From the NCBI RefSeq assembly GCF_016428855.1, contig NZ_JAELTN010000001.1, positions 124,001 to 188,000 of the forward strand: a DNA stretch of 64,000 nt, given 5' to 3'. A model generated the notes under the pieces. The model ran no database searches. It was not told the DNA's origin and saw only the letters and a program-made list of their open reading frames with translations. Numbering within the stretch: position 1 is the stretch's first letter; each line of letters starts with the position of its first letter. The translations under genes and the position numbers were made by a program. This document shows, piece after piece, positions 35,761 to 44,751 of this stretch. The DNA is from Pedobacter sp. ASV28 (GTDB taxonomy: Bacteria; Bacteroidota; Bacteroidia; Sphingobacteriales; Sphingobacteriaceae).

Positions 35761-38700
35761 ATGAAGTATAAATCGATTAATAGATCTCTCATGGGTGGGG
35801 CGCTATTGGCTTTTGCGAGTACGACAGCCTCTTTTGCCCAAAATGTAGAAACCTTATTATTACGAAGTCCAACTGTTAGCGATAAAAATATAGCCTTCGT
35901 ATATGGAGGTGATATATGGATCGCCAATAGAGATGGGAGCAACTCCAGAAGACTGACCGTAAATCCAGCTGTAGAACAGAGTCCAATATTTTCTCCGGAT
36001 GGCAAACAAATTGCATTCACGGGAAATTACGATGGCAACACGGACGTGTATGTGATCCCGGTAGAGGGAGGCGAGCCTAAAAGAGTAACCTATCATCCCA
36101 GTGCAGACCTGGTAAAAGGCTGGCTGAATAACAATGAGGTTTATTTTACCTCTACCCGTGATTTTAACTATGCATTGAGCCCCCGATTACATCGCATTAA
36201 AATTGATGGTACCAGTGAGCAGCCACTGCCAATGCCCGAAGCTACCCAAGGTTCACCTTCAGCAGACAAGCGTTATTGGGCATACATTAAAAATACAGAT
36301 CCATCAGATCGTTTAAACGTAGCATTTAAACGTTACCGTGGTGGTGGCATGCCACAAATATGGATTTTTGACACTCAAACCAAGAACATTGAGACTATTC
36401 CGGGAGATGGCGCAAACAATGTGAAACCTCAATGGGTGGGCAATAAGGTTTACTATCTGAACGACAAAGACCTAACCCTTAATCTTTATAGCTACGATGT
36501 AAAATCTAAAAAAGTTGAAAAATTGACCAACTTTAAAGATTTTGACATCAAATCTTTAACTAGCGACAAAAATACGCTAACCTTCGAACAAGGAGGCCGT
36601 ATCCATCTTTTTGATATAGCAAACAACAAAATCACCACCTTAAAAATCTTGGTACAGGCCGATGCCCCCTACAAGCGCAGCAGGTATATAGATTTGGCCA
36701 GCGATATCCGGAGTTTTGATATCTCGCCTAAAGGCGTAAGGCTTTTGTTTGAAAGTAGAGGAGAGATTTTTTCTGTCCCTAAAGAAAAAGGAGATGCCCG
36801 TAATCTTTCTAATTCGCCCGGCAGTTATGAAAAATACCCAAGCTGGTCGCCAGATGGAAAATATATCTCCTATCTGTCTGATAAAAATGGCAAATACCAG
36901 TTGGTGTTGCTAAATCAAGCGACCAAAGCTGAGCCCGAATACATCGATCTGGGCGATTCCCATTTCTATTTTCAGCCAACATGGTCGCCAGACAGCAAAA
37001 AACTATTCTATAGTGACAGCCATTTGAACTTGTTTTACATCGACATTAACACTAAAAAGCCTGTGTTGGTTAAACAAGATAAATTGGGTTCACATACGGC
37101 CAGAACCTACAATCAGCTATTACCTAGTTGGTCACCAGACTCAAAATGGATTTCTTATGTAGCTACCTTACCTAACTCGGTTAGTGCCGTATTTCTATAC
37201 AATTTAGACAAACAAACACATACTCAGGTAACCGATGGAATGAGTAACGCCGTTTATCCTACTTTTAGCAAAGACGGCAAGTATCTTTTCTTTATGGCCA
37301 GTACCGATGTAGGCCTAACCAATAGTGGCCTGCACATGTCGGCTTATCAACGTCCGGTGAATTACAATGTATATGCACTAATCCTTTCAAAGAAAACACC
37401 TTCATTGTACAAAACTGAAAGTGATGAGGAAAAAGTGACAGAAGAACCTATTCCCGCAAAGAAAGAGGAACCGAAAAAAGACGACAAAAAAGCTACGAAA
37501 GACTCTAAAGCTGCTGCCGAACCCGCTAAACCAGTAGAGACCAAGAAACCAATTGAGATTGATTTGGATGACCTGAGCAACCGCATCATTTCATTGCCAA
37601 TTCCAGCAGGTGGTTTATCAGGTATTGACGGTGGTGTAGAAGGCCATTTATTATTCATACGTAATGGTGAGTTAAATACGCTCAACCTTAGCAAAATGGA
37701 AATTACCAGCCTGGTACAGGGCGTGTATGGTGTTGGTGTGAGTGCCGATGGCAAAAACATGACTTATGCTTCTCGCGGAAGCTATTTCGTAGTACCTGCT
37801 GCTCAAAAACCCGCTACTCCAGAAACCGGCAAAATTAAGCTAGAAGGTATCAAGCTATTGGTAGATCCAACAGCCGAATGGAAACAGATGTTCAATGAGG
37901 TATGGCAAATGGAAAAGGAATATTTCTATGCCGAAAACATGCATGGCGCCGATTGGCCTGCCGTAAAAACCAAGTATGAAAAATTTCTGCCCTATGTGAA
38001 CCATAGATCTGACCTGGCTTACCTACTTAACGAAATGATGGGCGAAATGGTGGTTGGCCACAACTACATTTACCCTGGCGACGAACCTTCTGCTACTTCC
38101 GTTACAGTGGGAATGTTAGGAGCAGATTATCAAATTGAAAATGGTTTTTATAAAATCGAAAAGATTTTTAATCGCTTAGACTGGAATCCGAGCTTTAAAG
38201 CGCCATTAGCAGAGCCAGGCTTAAATATTAAAGAAGGCGACTATATTGTAGCCATAAATGGTATTCCCGTAAATGCCGAAACCTCTATCTATAGTCTTTT
38301 CGATTTTAAGGCTGGCAAACAGGTAGCCATAAAAGTAAACACAAAGCCCAGTTTACAAGGTGCAAGAGAGGTGGTGGTGGTACCTATTACCCCGAGTGCA
38401 GAAATGGAACTGAGAAGAATGGAATGGGTAGAGAAAAACAGGAAAAGGGTAAACGAATTAAGCAATGGCCAAATTGCATACGTGTACATGCCTAATACAG
38501 GTCCAGACGGCTATACTTACTTTAACCGTTATTATTTCTCGCAGATGGACAAAAAAGCTTTATTGATTGATGAACGCAACAATGGTGGTGGCTGGGTAGC
38601 TGATTATGTAATTGATCTATTAAGCCGCGAGCTCATGAGCTATTGGGCCATTAGAGATGGTAAAAGTTTCACCACGCCCGGCAATGGTATTTATGGGCCA

Positions 38701-39072
38701 AAAGCGATGGTGATTAATGAGAACGCAGGCTCTGGAGGAGACATGATGCCTTATATGTTCAGGGAAAAAGGCTTAGGAAAGTTGGTAGGACGTACAACAA
38801 TGGGCATTTTGGTGGGCATTAGCGGTTATCCTTCATTATTAGATGGCGGGCGTATCACTTCTCCAAACTTTGGTATTTATGATACCAAAGGAAAATGGAT
38901 CATAGAAAATGAAGGCGTTGCTCCTGATATTTTTGTTGAACAAACCCCTAAAGATCTATTGGAAGGTAAAGACCCCCAATTGGACAGAACCATTAAGCTA
39001 CTACAGGAAGAAATGAAAAATTACAAATATCCGAATGTAGCCAAACCAAAAGATCCGATTAGAGGTCATTAA
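35761..39072 (+). CDS. Tricorn-like S41 peptidase with WD40/PD40 propeller and PDZ domain
   Basis: A 1103-residue exported protein. Residues about 25-520 contain repeated TolB/PD40 blades (FSPDGKQIAFTG, WSPDGKYISYLSD, WSPDSKKLFYSD, WSPDSKWISYV). A low-complexity Lys/Glu/Pro linker at about 545-605 is followed by further blades, a PDZ domain near 790-880 and the S41 catalytic core with NNGGGWVADY and NENAGSGGDMM (nucleophile Ser). Tricorn peptidases degrade oligopeptides; this form carries a signal peptide and is therefore periplasmic or secreted. It ends the peptidase operon. Confidence 0.93.
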   Translation: MKYKSINRSLMGGALLAFASTTASFAQNVETLLLRSPTVSDKNIAFVYGGDIWIANRDGSNSRRLTVNPAVEQSPIFSPDGKQIAFTGNYDGNTDVYVIPVEGGEPKRVTYHPSADLVKGWLNNNEVYFTSTRDFNYALSPRLHRIKIDGTSEQPLPMPEATQGSPSADKRYWAYIKNTDPSDRLNVAFKRYRGGGMPQIWIFDTQTKNIETIPGDGANNVKPQWVGNKVYYLNDKDLTLNLYSYDVKSKKVEKLTNFKDFDIKSLTSDKNTLTFEQGGRIHLFDIANNKITTLKILVQADAPYKRSRYIDLASDIRSFDISPKGVRLLFESRGEIFSVPKEKGDARNLSNSPGSYEKYPSWSPDGKYISYLSDKNGKYQLVLLNQATKAEPEYIDLGDSHFYFQPTWSPDSKKLFYSDSHLNLFYIDINTKKPVLVKQDKLGSHTARTYNQLLPSWSPDSKWISYVATLPNSVSAVFLYNLDKQTHTQVTDGMSNAVYPTFSKDGKYLFFMASTDVGLTNSGLHMSAYQRPVNYNVYALILSKKTPSLYKTESDEEKVTEEPIPAKKEEPKKDDKKATKDSKAAAEPAKPVETKKPIEIDLDDLSNRIISLPIPAGGLSGIDGGVEGHLLFIRNGELNTLNLSKMEITSLVQGVYGVGVSADGKNMTYASRGSYFVVPAAQKPATPETGKIKLEGIKLLVDPTAEWKQMFNEVWQMEKEYFYAENMHGADWPAVKTKYEKFLPYVNHRSDLAYLLNEMMGEMVVGHNYIYPGDEPSATSVTVGMLGADYQIENGFYKIEKIFNRLDWNPSFKAPLAEPGLNIKEGDYIVAINGIPVNAETSIYSLFDFKAGKQVAIKVNTKPSLQGAREVVVVPITPSAEMELRRMEWVEKNRKRVNELSNGQIAYVYMPNTGPDGYTYFNRYYFSQMDKKALLIDERNNGGGWVADYVIDLLSRELMSYWAIRDGKSFTTPGNGIYGPKAMVINENAGSGGDMMPYMFREKGLGKLVGRTTMGILVGISGYPSLLDGGRITSPNFGIYDTKGKWIIENEGVAPDIFVEQTPKDLLEGKDPQLDRTIKLLQEEMKNYKYPNVAKPKDPIRGH

Positions 39073-39088
39073 CATTGGCCTTTCAAAC

Positions 39089-39140
39089 AAAGGGAGAAAT
39101 CTAAAAATCATCCCGTTAGATTTCTCTCCTTTTGGGAAAA
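39089..39140 (+). terminator. Terminator of the peptidase operon
   Basis: AAAGGGAGAAATCTAA pairs with TTAGATTTCTCTCCTTTT (one bulge), followed by GGGAAAATATT; the downstream T-tract is short. Confidence 0.65.
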
Positions 39141-39170
39141 TATTCTAACGATAACAGATCTGGAGAATTT

Positions 39171-39236
39171 TCTCTATCACATCATCGTTTCACATAGAAA
39201 CCGTTACCAATTAAAGGTTAACGGTTTTTTTATTTT
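39171..39236 (+). repeat. GNAT-3'-end-derived repeat, copy 1 (terminator-like hairpin)
   Basis: TCTCTATCACATCATCG, CATAGAAACCGTTACCAAT and AAGGTTAACGG followed by seven Ts match the antisense of the GNAT gene's last codons (46794-46853). AACCGTTA (39199-39206) pairs with TAACGGTT (39219-39226), giving a hairpin plus T-run oriented to terminate plus-strand transcription. Confidence 0.75.
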
Positions 39237-39459
39237 AAGTTAATTTATTAAACATAAAGTGCCTATATACACAAATACCATCAATATTAGTTGCACATTT
39301 AGCGGTTAAAACCACTATGACATTGAATGGAAATATAGATTTTTATTCAAATTTTTGATTTTTTAATAAAAAAAACTAACTTCAATTAAATAAAAATTAG
39401 CCGCTCCGCTCTCTTTCTTTTTCTCCGCCATTCTTCTTACTATTTCTAATCAATAAACA

Positions 39460-40173
39460 ATGAAAAAATTCATTTTCTTTTTAATTGCTTTATCTATTTT
39501 TTTCCAGTCGTGGGGTCAAAAATTAATTGATTATGATTACCCTGTTAAACCTGGCAGTAAAGAATGGAAAATGTTCAAATCTACACAAGAAAGAGTCGAT
39601 GCCTGTCAAATCCCGGAAAATATCCTAAAAGAAATCGATACAAGATCCCTACTACAAGTCTGTCTTAAATACCCTTTATTAAGTAGTTATACCGCTTCTA
39701 ATAGTCCCTATGAAGGGATCAAAAATATTATAGGAATATTTAATGGACTTACTGAATTTATTAAGCGACCGGATGGGCAAGATATATTATTTGAATATTA
39801 CAAAAACAAAGATATCAATACGATCATCAATGTACCTGATAAAGGTAGTTATACTTTTGATATATGCGCATTAGAATTACTGCTTTCCCAAAAACAATTA
39901 ATTGAAAGATTTGACAAACAGAAACGCTTTGAAGTGCTGAAAACAATAATGAAGAAATATGAAGATAAAGCGAAATATGCGGATTATTTTGGTTTTTATG
40001 GGAAGATGACTACTTCTTTCGTTGGAAATAAATACAAAGAGTCTTTAGAGGATGCTAGAATCGAAAATGATGCTAAGAAAAAACTATTCGTAGAAAAAAT
40101 GTTAATAGCGGATTTTGATCTAATAGACAAAATTATAGGAGAATTGCAGAATTATATGACCATAAAAAAGTAA
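39460..40173 (+). CDS. Exported protein of unknown function, partner of the gene at 40176
   Basis: A 237-residue protein with a signal peptide (MKKFIFFLIALSIFFQSWGQ). The mature part is helical and soluble, with the stretch YPVKPGSKEWKMF and then VDACQIPENILKEIDTRSLLQVCLKYPLL, a pattern I associate with an uncharacterised Bacteroidota family of secreted helical proteins. I know no catalytic motif. It lies 2 bp upstream of the T9SS-sorted protein, so the two are co-translated and probably act together, for example as cargo and partner or inhibitor. That role is inference. Confidence 0.65.
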   Translation: MKKFIFFLIALSIFFQSWGQKLIDYDYPVKPGSKEWKMFKSTQERVDACQIPENILKEIDTRSLLQVCLKYPLLSSYTASNSPYEGIKNIIGIFNGLTEFIKRPDGQDILFEYYKNKDINTIINVPDKGSYTFDICALELLLSQKQLIERFDKQKRFEVLKTIMKKYEDKAKYADYFGFYGKMTTSFVGNKYKESLEDARIENDAKKKLFVEKMLIADFDLIDKIIGELQNYMTIKK

Positions 40174-40175
40174 AG

Positions 40176-41666
40176 ATGAAAAAAATAACATATACCGCTA
40201 TCTTCTTTTTAATATTGGGTGCTACGATCAAATGCTTCCCTCAACAATATACGCCTAATTGCACTCAAATATATCCCATTTATCCGCCCCCGCTTACACA
40301 AGCACAAATCAATTCTGCAAATAGTCAACAACAAGCACAGCACCCAAATGTCGTAAAACTTGATGAACCAACAAGTTCTTACAATTGTCACAATTACGCT
40401 TGGGTAAAAAGAGATGGAGGTGCTACCTTTTGGTTGAATACGCCAGATGACGATTCCTTTTGGAATGATGCCAGTTATACGCAGGTAACCACTAATACAA
40501 ATGAACTCGAGCTTAGGGTTTCCTATGCTGGCGACCACAGTGCTGTAATTACCGGGCCGTCTTACCAATGTACTTCAAAATGGGGGGCTTGGGGGCTTTA
40601 CAGACACAATATTAATGATGTTCCGGCATCGTATCTGCCAAGTTCTACCAAATACTTCTATAAGAAGAATATAACTTCAATCTCAGGACCCTCACAAATT
40701 TGTACCACAGCAAACTATAGCCTTGTTAATTTACCTACAGGTGCTACGATTACTTGGAGTGTAACGGGTACTTACAGTATAAGTGGCTCAAATACAACAA
40801 ACCCTGTACTAGTACAGCGAACTTCTAACGGCTATGGTACACTCACTGGAACTGTTACCTTGAGTTGTCGCACTTACACAGTTACCAAAAATCTAAGTCC
40901 TATAACAATTACGCTTACGCCCAATAACAGTAACGAATGTGGTGGCACAGCCACTGTTCAGGGCGCTACAGGAACATTCACTTGGACAGTTGATGGCAAT
41001 CTTTTGATTGATGGCACATCATCAACATTAACCACTACGAGCAACGAAATTTCGTTTACAGGAACAGCAGGTAGTGTACAAGTAGTTGGCGGCGACTGCT
41101 CAATTAATGTATCAGAGTATTTTGCCCCTTTCCAGCCAGAAATTCATTTTGCAGTTAATCCTGCTTATGGAAGTGAGCCCTTAAGTGCCTCAGTACATCC
41201 TTATAATTATAGTTATACCGCTGTTAGATGGTATTTAAACGGCTCACTCGCAGAATCTGGCAGCGAACATTATTTCAATTCTAGTCCACCTTGTGGCTTT
41301 AGCGAGGTAACTGTAGAAATAGATCTTGGATGTGGCTTTACAGTAACAGGAACAGCTACTTTTGAACGCTATTGTGGTGGCTGGTGGCGTAGCATGGTAA
41401 TTTACCCAAATCCAGCGAACAGCTATTTAAATATCCAACCAGATGCGGAGAAATTTAAAAGCCTTTCGACATCAGAAAAATCAGCGATGAAAGAATATGA
41501 AGCTTCATTATATGATATTAGTGGCAAGCTATTGTTAAAAGGAAGAAGTAATGGCTATAAGCTTAATTTAGATACACGCCATTTAAAATCTGATAATTAT
41601 TTTATTCATATTAAAATTGACGGTGAGAAAGAATTGATCAAAAAACAAGTAATGATTAGAAATTAA
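40176..41666 (+). CDS. T9SS-sorted surface protein with papain-like Cys/His module and PKD-type domains
   Basis: A 496-residue protein with a signal peptide (cleavage near Phe-Pro-Gln, residues 20-23). Residues about 60-160 have SYNCHNYAW (Cys71), GDHSAVITG (His121) and SKWGAWGLYRH, the order of Cys, His and SKWG motifs in CHAP/NlpC-like hydrolases of Bacteroidota. PKD/Ig-like repeats fill about 165-410. The C-terminus (MVIYPNPANSYLNI to IKKQVMIRN) is a type A T9SS sorting domain. Probably a cell-surface or secreted peptidase/amidase. Enzyme activity is unproven. Confidence 0.75.
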   Translation: MKKITYTAIFFLILGATIKCFPQQYTPNCTQIYPIYPPPLTQAQINSANSQQQAQHPNVVKLDEPTSSYNCHNYAWVKRDGGATFWLNTPDDDSFWNDASYTQVTTNTNELELRVSYAGDHSAVITGPSYQCTSKWGAWGLYRHNINDVPASYLPSSTKYFYKKNITSISGPSQICTTANYSLVNLPTGATITWSVTGTYSISGSNTTNPVLVQRTSNGYGTLTGTVTLSCRTYTVTKNLSPITITLTPNNSNECGGTATVQGATGTFTWTVDGNLLIDGTSSTLTTTSNEISFTGTAGSVQVVGGDCSINVSEYFAPFQPEIHFAVNPAYGSEPLSASVHPYNYSYTAVRWYLNGSLAESGSEHYFNSSPPCGFSEVTVEIDLGCGFTVTGTATFERYCGGWWRSMVIYPNPANSYLNIQPDAEKFKSLSTSEKSAMKEYEASLYDISGKLLLKGRSNGYKLNLDTRHLKSDNYFIHIKIDGEKELIKKQVMIRN

Positions 41667-41709
41667 TTTAGTTCTCTTCAAGGATGCCCCAAGGAAAGGG
41701 GGTACCTTC

Positions 41710-41853
41710 TTCTCCATCACATCATCGTTCATATAGAAACCGTTACCAATTGAAGGTTAACGGTTTTTTATTTGAAAGGCAGCCTTTTCATCAAAGTGCT
41801 ACATCTTGTTGTCTTAGTTTACCTCGCTTTCTTTCTCACGTGTCCGAGCACCT
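41710..41853 (-). pseudogene. GNAT-derived repeat, copy 2: fragment of acetyltransferase 3' end
   Basis: This is the longest copy. On the plus strand it aligns with 46794-46960 of the functional gene: TTCTCCATCACATCATCG vs TTCTCCATTACATAATCA, CAGCCTTTTCATCAAAGTGC vs CAGCTTTTTCATAAAAGTGC, TTGTCTTAGTTTAC vs TTGTCTCGGTTTAC, CTTTCTTTCTCAC vs CCTTCCTTTCTCAC. There is a 21-bp gap after GTTTAC. Stops and frameshifts abolish coding. Its hairpin AACCGTTA/TAACGGTT plus T-run (41738-41769) can terminate the 40176 transcript. Confidence 0.75.
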
Positions 41854-42190
41854 TTTTTATCCATATTCTTTCTATGTATCTCCAGAAGATAGAGTTTATG
41901 CTACCCCAAATAAACTATTCCTTCTTTATTAATAAACTAACATGAGTTTGTGCTTTATTAATATACCGAAATATACCGATTTCCAAAAAAACTATTTATT
42001 CCCTCTTCACAATCTTTCCTACCTTCATACTGGGCAGTGGCACTCCATTTTTAGCAAAAAAAAGGGGTTCTGCTAGCGCTTTACAATTAGCCTAGTCACA
42101 AGAGCCAAAACTCCCTTTAATTCATTTCATTCAACATCACAAAACAAGTGTAAATTTTGCCACACACCTGAAATATATCTGCTTATAGAT

Positions 42191-42221
42191 TTTTATCCCA
42201 AAAAATATGCTTTTATCCCAA
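42191..42221 (+). promoter_or_regulatory. Pair of direct repeats, candidate LytTR-type activator site
   Basis: TTTTATCCCAA occurs at 42191-42201 and again, identically, at 42211-42221, start-to-start 20 bp, on the same face of the helix. They lie 27-58 bp before the -7 box at 42249. LytTR regulators bind pairs of direct repeats about two turns apart, and a LytTR regulator is encoded at 44752. The link is inference. Confidence 0.5.
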
Positions 42222-42248
42222 CAATTATTTTACCATAATATGGGTATA

Positions 42249-42256
42249 TACATTTG
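42249..42256 (+). promoter_or_regulatory. -7 box TACATTTG of the beta-trefoil gene
   Basis: A perfect TAnnTTTG match, 66 bp before ATG 42323. No -33 TTTG at the right spacing, which fits activator dependence. Confidence 0.5.
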
Positions 42257-42322
42257 CATAAAAACCCAAAAGTAGGAAGCCGAAAATACTAACCAGAGTA
42301 GGCAATAATAAAAAAAAAGAAA

Positions 42323-42868
42323 ATGAAAAAAATCAAAATTGCGCTGTTGGCACTAATGGTAGCCGGAACTTTCCAAACATTCGGACAAACCAAAGGTGTG
42401 AAATTTGACCCCAACTATAAAGGTTATTATTTGCTGAAAACACAATTCAGAGGTGATGGTGAAGCCTTAGAATGTAATGGGGCAGATAGCAAAACAATGA
42501 ACGGGGCTGCTTTTATGTCGACCCAAAAAGGTGCAACAGGTCAACAGTGGAAGTTTGTACCCGCTGGAAACGGATATTATCGTTTGCAAACCAAACTGCA
42601 TGGAGATAAAAAATGTTTAGAGGGAAATGAAGTGAAAGGAAAGGCTAAAAACGGTGCTGCATTTATGGATGATTGTAAAAATGTAAATGGCCAACTGTGG
42701 AAACTCGAAGATGCTGGAAATGGCTATTATCGTTTAAAAACCATGTTCAAAGGCAATGAACATTCTTTAGAAGGTAATCAGGTTAAAGGTGCCTATGGCG
42801 GAAACGCATTTATGGATAACAATCAAAATGTAAGCGGACAGTTGTGGTATCTTGTTCCTGTAAACTAA
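42323..42868 (+). CDS. Secreted ricin-type beta-trefoil protein
   Basis: A 181-residue protein with a signal peptide (cleavage after FGQ, residue 22). Three about 45-residue repeats, each with a G-N-G-Y-Y-R-L type strand, an LEG or LEC turn, GAAFM/GNAFM and an NxxGQxW end (GQQWKFV, GQLWKLE, GQLWYLV), make one complete beta-trefoil; QxW is the diagnostic motif of the ricin B lectin fold. It probably binds carbohydrate or acts as a small secreted adhesive protein. Direct repeats upstream suggest activator control, and a two-component system follows. Confidence 0.8.
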   Translation: MKKIKIALLALMVAGTFQTFGQTKGVKFDPNYKGYYLLKTQFRGDGEALECNGADSKTMNGAAFMSTQKGATGQQWKFVPAGNGYYRLQTKLHGDKKCLEGNEVKGKAKNGAAFMDDCKNVNGQLWKLEDAGNGYYRLKTMFKGNEHSLEGNQVKGAYGGNAFMDNNQNVSGQLWYLVPVN

Positions 42869-42897
42869 AATAGTTAGCTTAAGCATATTAAAACTTC

Positions 42898-42930
42898 GGG
42901 TTGGCTTTTTTAAAAGGCCAACCCAATTTT
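42898..42930 (+). terminator. Terminator of the beta-trefoil gene
   Basis: GGGTTGGC (42898-42905) pairs with GCCAACCC (42917-42924), followed by AATTTTTAT. Confidence 0.85.
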
Positions 42931-43015
42931 TATCATAAAAAAAGCATATAATAGCTCAACGAAGCATATATTTATCATTAGTTTTTTGTCTCGGTGCTGA
43001 AAATATTTAACCAAA

Positions 43016-44740
43016 TTGCATGTGCTGAAATACGCTTTCCTATTGTTTGTACTTATTTCCGGCCATTTTTCGGCCGCTCAAGATGCCATATCACTCAAAA
43101 AAAAGATTGATAGGATAGATAGCCTTATTTTCTATAATAATTTTACCGAGGGAGAAAAAGAGACAGACCTCCTATATAATTCGCTGTCGAAAAGCCATAC
43201 AAAGAAAGATGATAAGGATACCAAACTTAAGCTTCTACTCTATAAAGCTTATATCTTTGCTCGAAAAAGAAAAACAAACAAAGCCCTTGAAATTTCATTT
43301 GACATCATGGCCCGGGCCAATGAATACCATTTACCTGAAAAAGAGTATCAAGCCTGCTTAATGGCTGCTACCATGTATGAACATTCGAATGACTTTGAAC
43401 TGTGTAAAAATTATCTGAACAGGGCTAAGGAACTTTATAAAACTCACCATCTAGAAAACGTATATAGTGTCTATTGTATTCGTTTATCTTCTTATTATCG
43501 ATTTGTAAAAGAAATAGATTCTGCAATATATTATGCGTATAAAGGGTTGGATTACGCCATAAGATATAAGAACAAAAGAGAGCGTACGGATGCCTGTTTG
43601 TTGCTTGGCGGCCTTTTATCGCGAGATAATTATTTGGAAGCCGTTAAATATTCTTCACTCGCCGCAAATGACTTTCTGCATAAACGAGATTACGAAGGTG
43701 CTGCAGCCATGTATAACAATATCGCCTCTACTTATCTGCATCATAAAGAAGCTGAAAAGGCCCTTTTATACAGCGATTCTGCATCATGGGTTTTTAATAC
43801 AAATTCATTACCCGAAGCAGATCATTTTCTAAGGATACGATACCGGTTATTCGATACTTTGGGACACAAGGACTCCGCTTACCATTATTTAAAGAAATAT
43901 CACGATACCTATGTGAAGGAACTCGGCAGAATGGAAGCAGCAGCAATAAAAAAAATTACCGAACAGTATCAGAACGACAAAAAAGAGACTGTTATAAAGA
44001 ATAAAAACCAACAATTGATTTTCATTGTCATTTTACTTGTAATGATTGTCTTGGTTTCTGTTTTACTACTAAGAAAAAATAAAAAAATCAACATTCAAAA
44101 CAAGGTTATCAGTAAACAGGTAAAAGAATTGGTTAAAACCTTAGAACAAAAACAGGTATTACTATCGGAACTACAGCACAGGGTAAAAAACAATTTGCAG
44201 CATGTTATCAGTATTTTAGAAATACAGAAAGAATCTATTGATTTCAACAATATCGAAGAATTGATCAGAGGGAACCAAAATCGCATCCATTCTATGGCTT
44301 TGCTTCATAAAAAGCTCAATACTTCTGATCGTGTCAACTATATAGATTTGCGCAGGTACATTAATGAACTTTCAGAATTGGTTAAAAATTCCTATGAGAA
44401 CGGTAAAAAGAAAATCAACCTGGAAATACAATGTGAAATAGAAGAAATATCCTTAGAAAAAGCACTTCCAATTGGTTTAATAGTTGTTGAATTAATCAGT
44501 AACAGCATCAAACATGCCTTTATAAAGCAAAATATTGGCAATATAAATGTTGTAATTTTAAAAGATGAAAGCACCAAAAAAAATAAGCTTTTCTATGCAG
44601 ACAATGGAATCGGTTTTGACTTTAACTTAATAGCGCCTAAAGGCTTAGGAATAGAAATTATAAAAGGGCTGATAGACCAGCTTGATGGCACAACAATAAC
44701 GAAACAGACCAGAGGATTTGAATTAACTATCTATTTTTAA
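43016..44740 (+). CDS. Sensor histidine kinase, TPR sensor with HisKA_2
   Basis: A 574-residue protein lacking an ATG at its beginning: TTG 43016 or GTG 43022 both give a signal-like segment ending SAAQ. Residues about 30-310 are TPR-like helices, and one membrane helix at about 327-347 (LIFIVILLVMIVLVSVLLL) precedes the kinase core. The HisKA_2 phosphoacceptor lies in LSELQHRVKNNLQHVISIL, the N-box in VVELISNSIKHAF and the G-boxes in YADNGIGFD and GLGIEIIKGL. It pairs with the LytTR regulator 12 bp downstream. Confidence 0.9.
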   Translation: MHVLKYAFLLFVLISGHFSAAQDAISLKKKIDRIDSLIFYNNFTEGEKETDLLYNSLSKSHTKKDDKDTKLKLLLYKAYIFARKRKTNKALEISFDIMARANEYHLPEKEYQACLMAATMYEHSNDFELCKNYLNRAKELYKTHHLENVYSVYCIRLSSYYRFVKEIDSAIYYAYKGLDYAIRYKNKRERTDACLLLGGLLSRDNYLEAVKYSSLAANDFLHKRDYEGAAAMYNNIASTYLHHKEAEKALLYSDSASWVFNTNSLPEADHFLRIRYRLFDTLGHKDSAYHYLKKYHDTYVKELGRMEAAAIKKITEQYQNDKKETVIKNKNQQLIFIVILLVMIVLVSVLLLRKNKKINIQNKVISKQVKELVKTLEQKQVLLSELQHRVKNNLQHVISILEIQKESIDFNNIEELIRGNQNRIHSMALLHKKLNTSDRVNYIDLRRYINELSELVKNSYENGKKKINLEIQCEIEEISLEKALPIGLIVVELISNSIKHAFIKQNIGNINVVILKDESTKKNKLFYADNGIGFDFNLIAPKGLGIEIIKGLIDQLDGTTITKQTRGFELTIYF

Positions 44741-44751
44741 AACAATAACGA

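Larger units (their letters stand above)
39073..39459. other. 387-bp intergenic region with two hairpins
   Basis: No gene. It holds the tricorn-gene terminator at 39089-39140, the first GNAT-derived repeat at 39171-39236 and an AT-rich stretch leading to the start at 39460. Confidence 0.6.
41667..42322. other. 656-bp intergenic region: GNAT remnant, then regulatory DNA
   Basis: A 249-bp open frame at 41684 has no protein-like composition and coincides with the GNAT-derived remnant (41710-41853). Bases 41940-42180 show nothing recognisable. The right part holds the direct repeats at 42191-42221 and a -7 box at 42249. Confidence 0.6.

Noticed and set aside
37362..37760. 132-codon minus-strand frame inside the tricorn-like gene
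   Set aside because: It is the antisense of the Lys/Glu/Pro-rich linker, which yields a long serine/phenylalanine-rich shadow frame.
41684..41932. 82-codon plus-strand open frame
   Set aside because: It runs through the antisense of the GNAT remnant and ordinary intergenic DNA. The protein is serine/proline/tyrosine-rich without a pattern and has no promoter or start context.
42191..42221. Direct repeats as a CRISPR array
   Set aside because: Only two 11-bp units, a 9-bp spacer and no cas genes; a regulatory site is a better reading.
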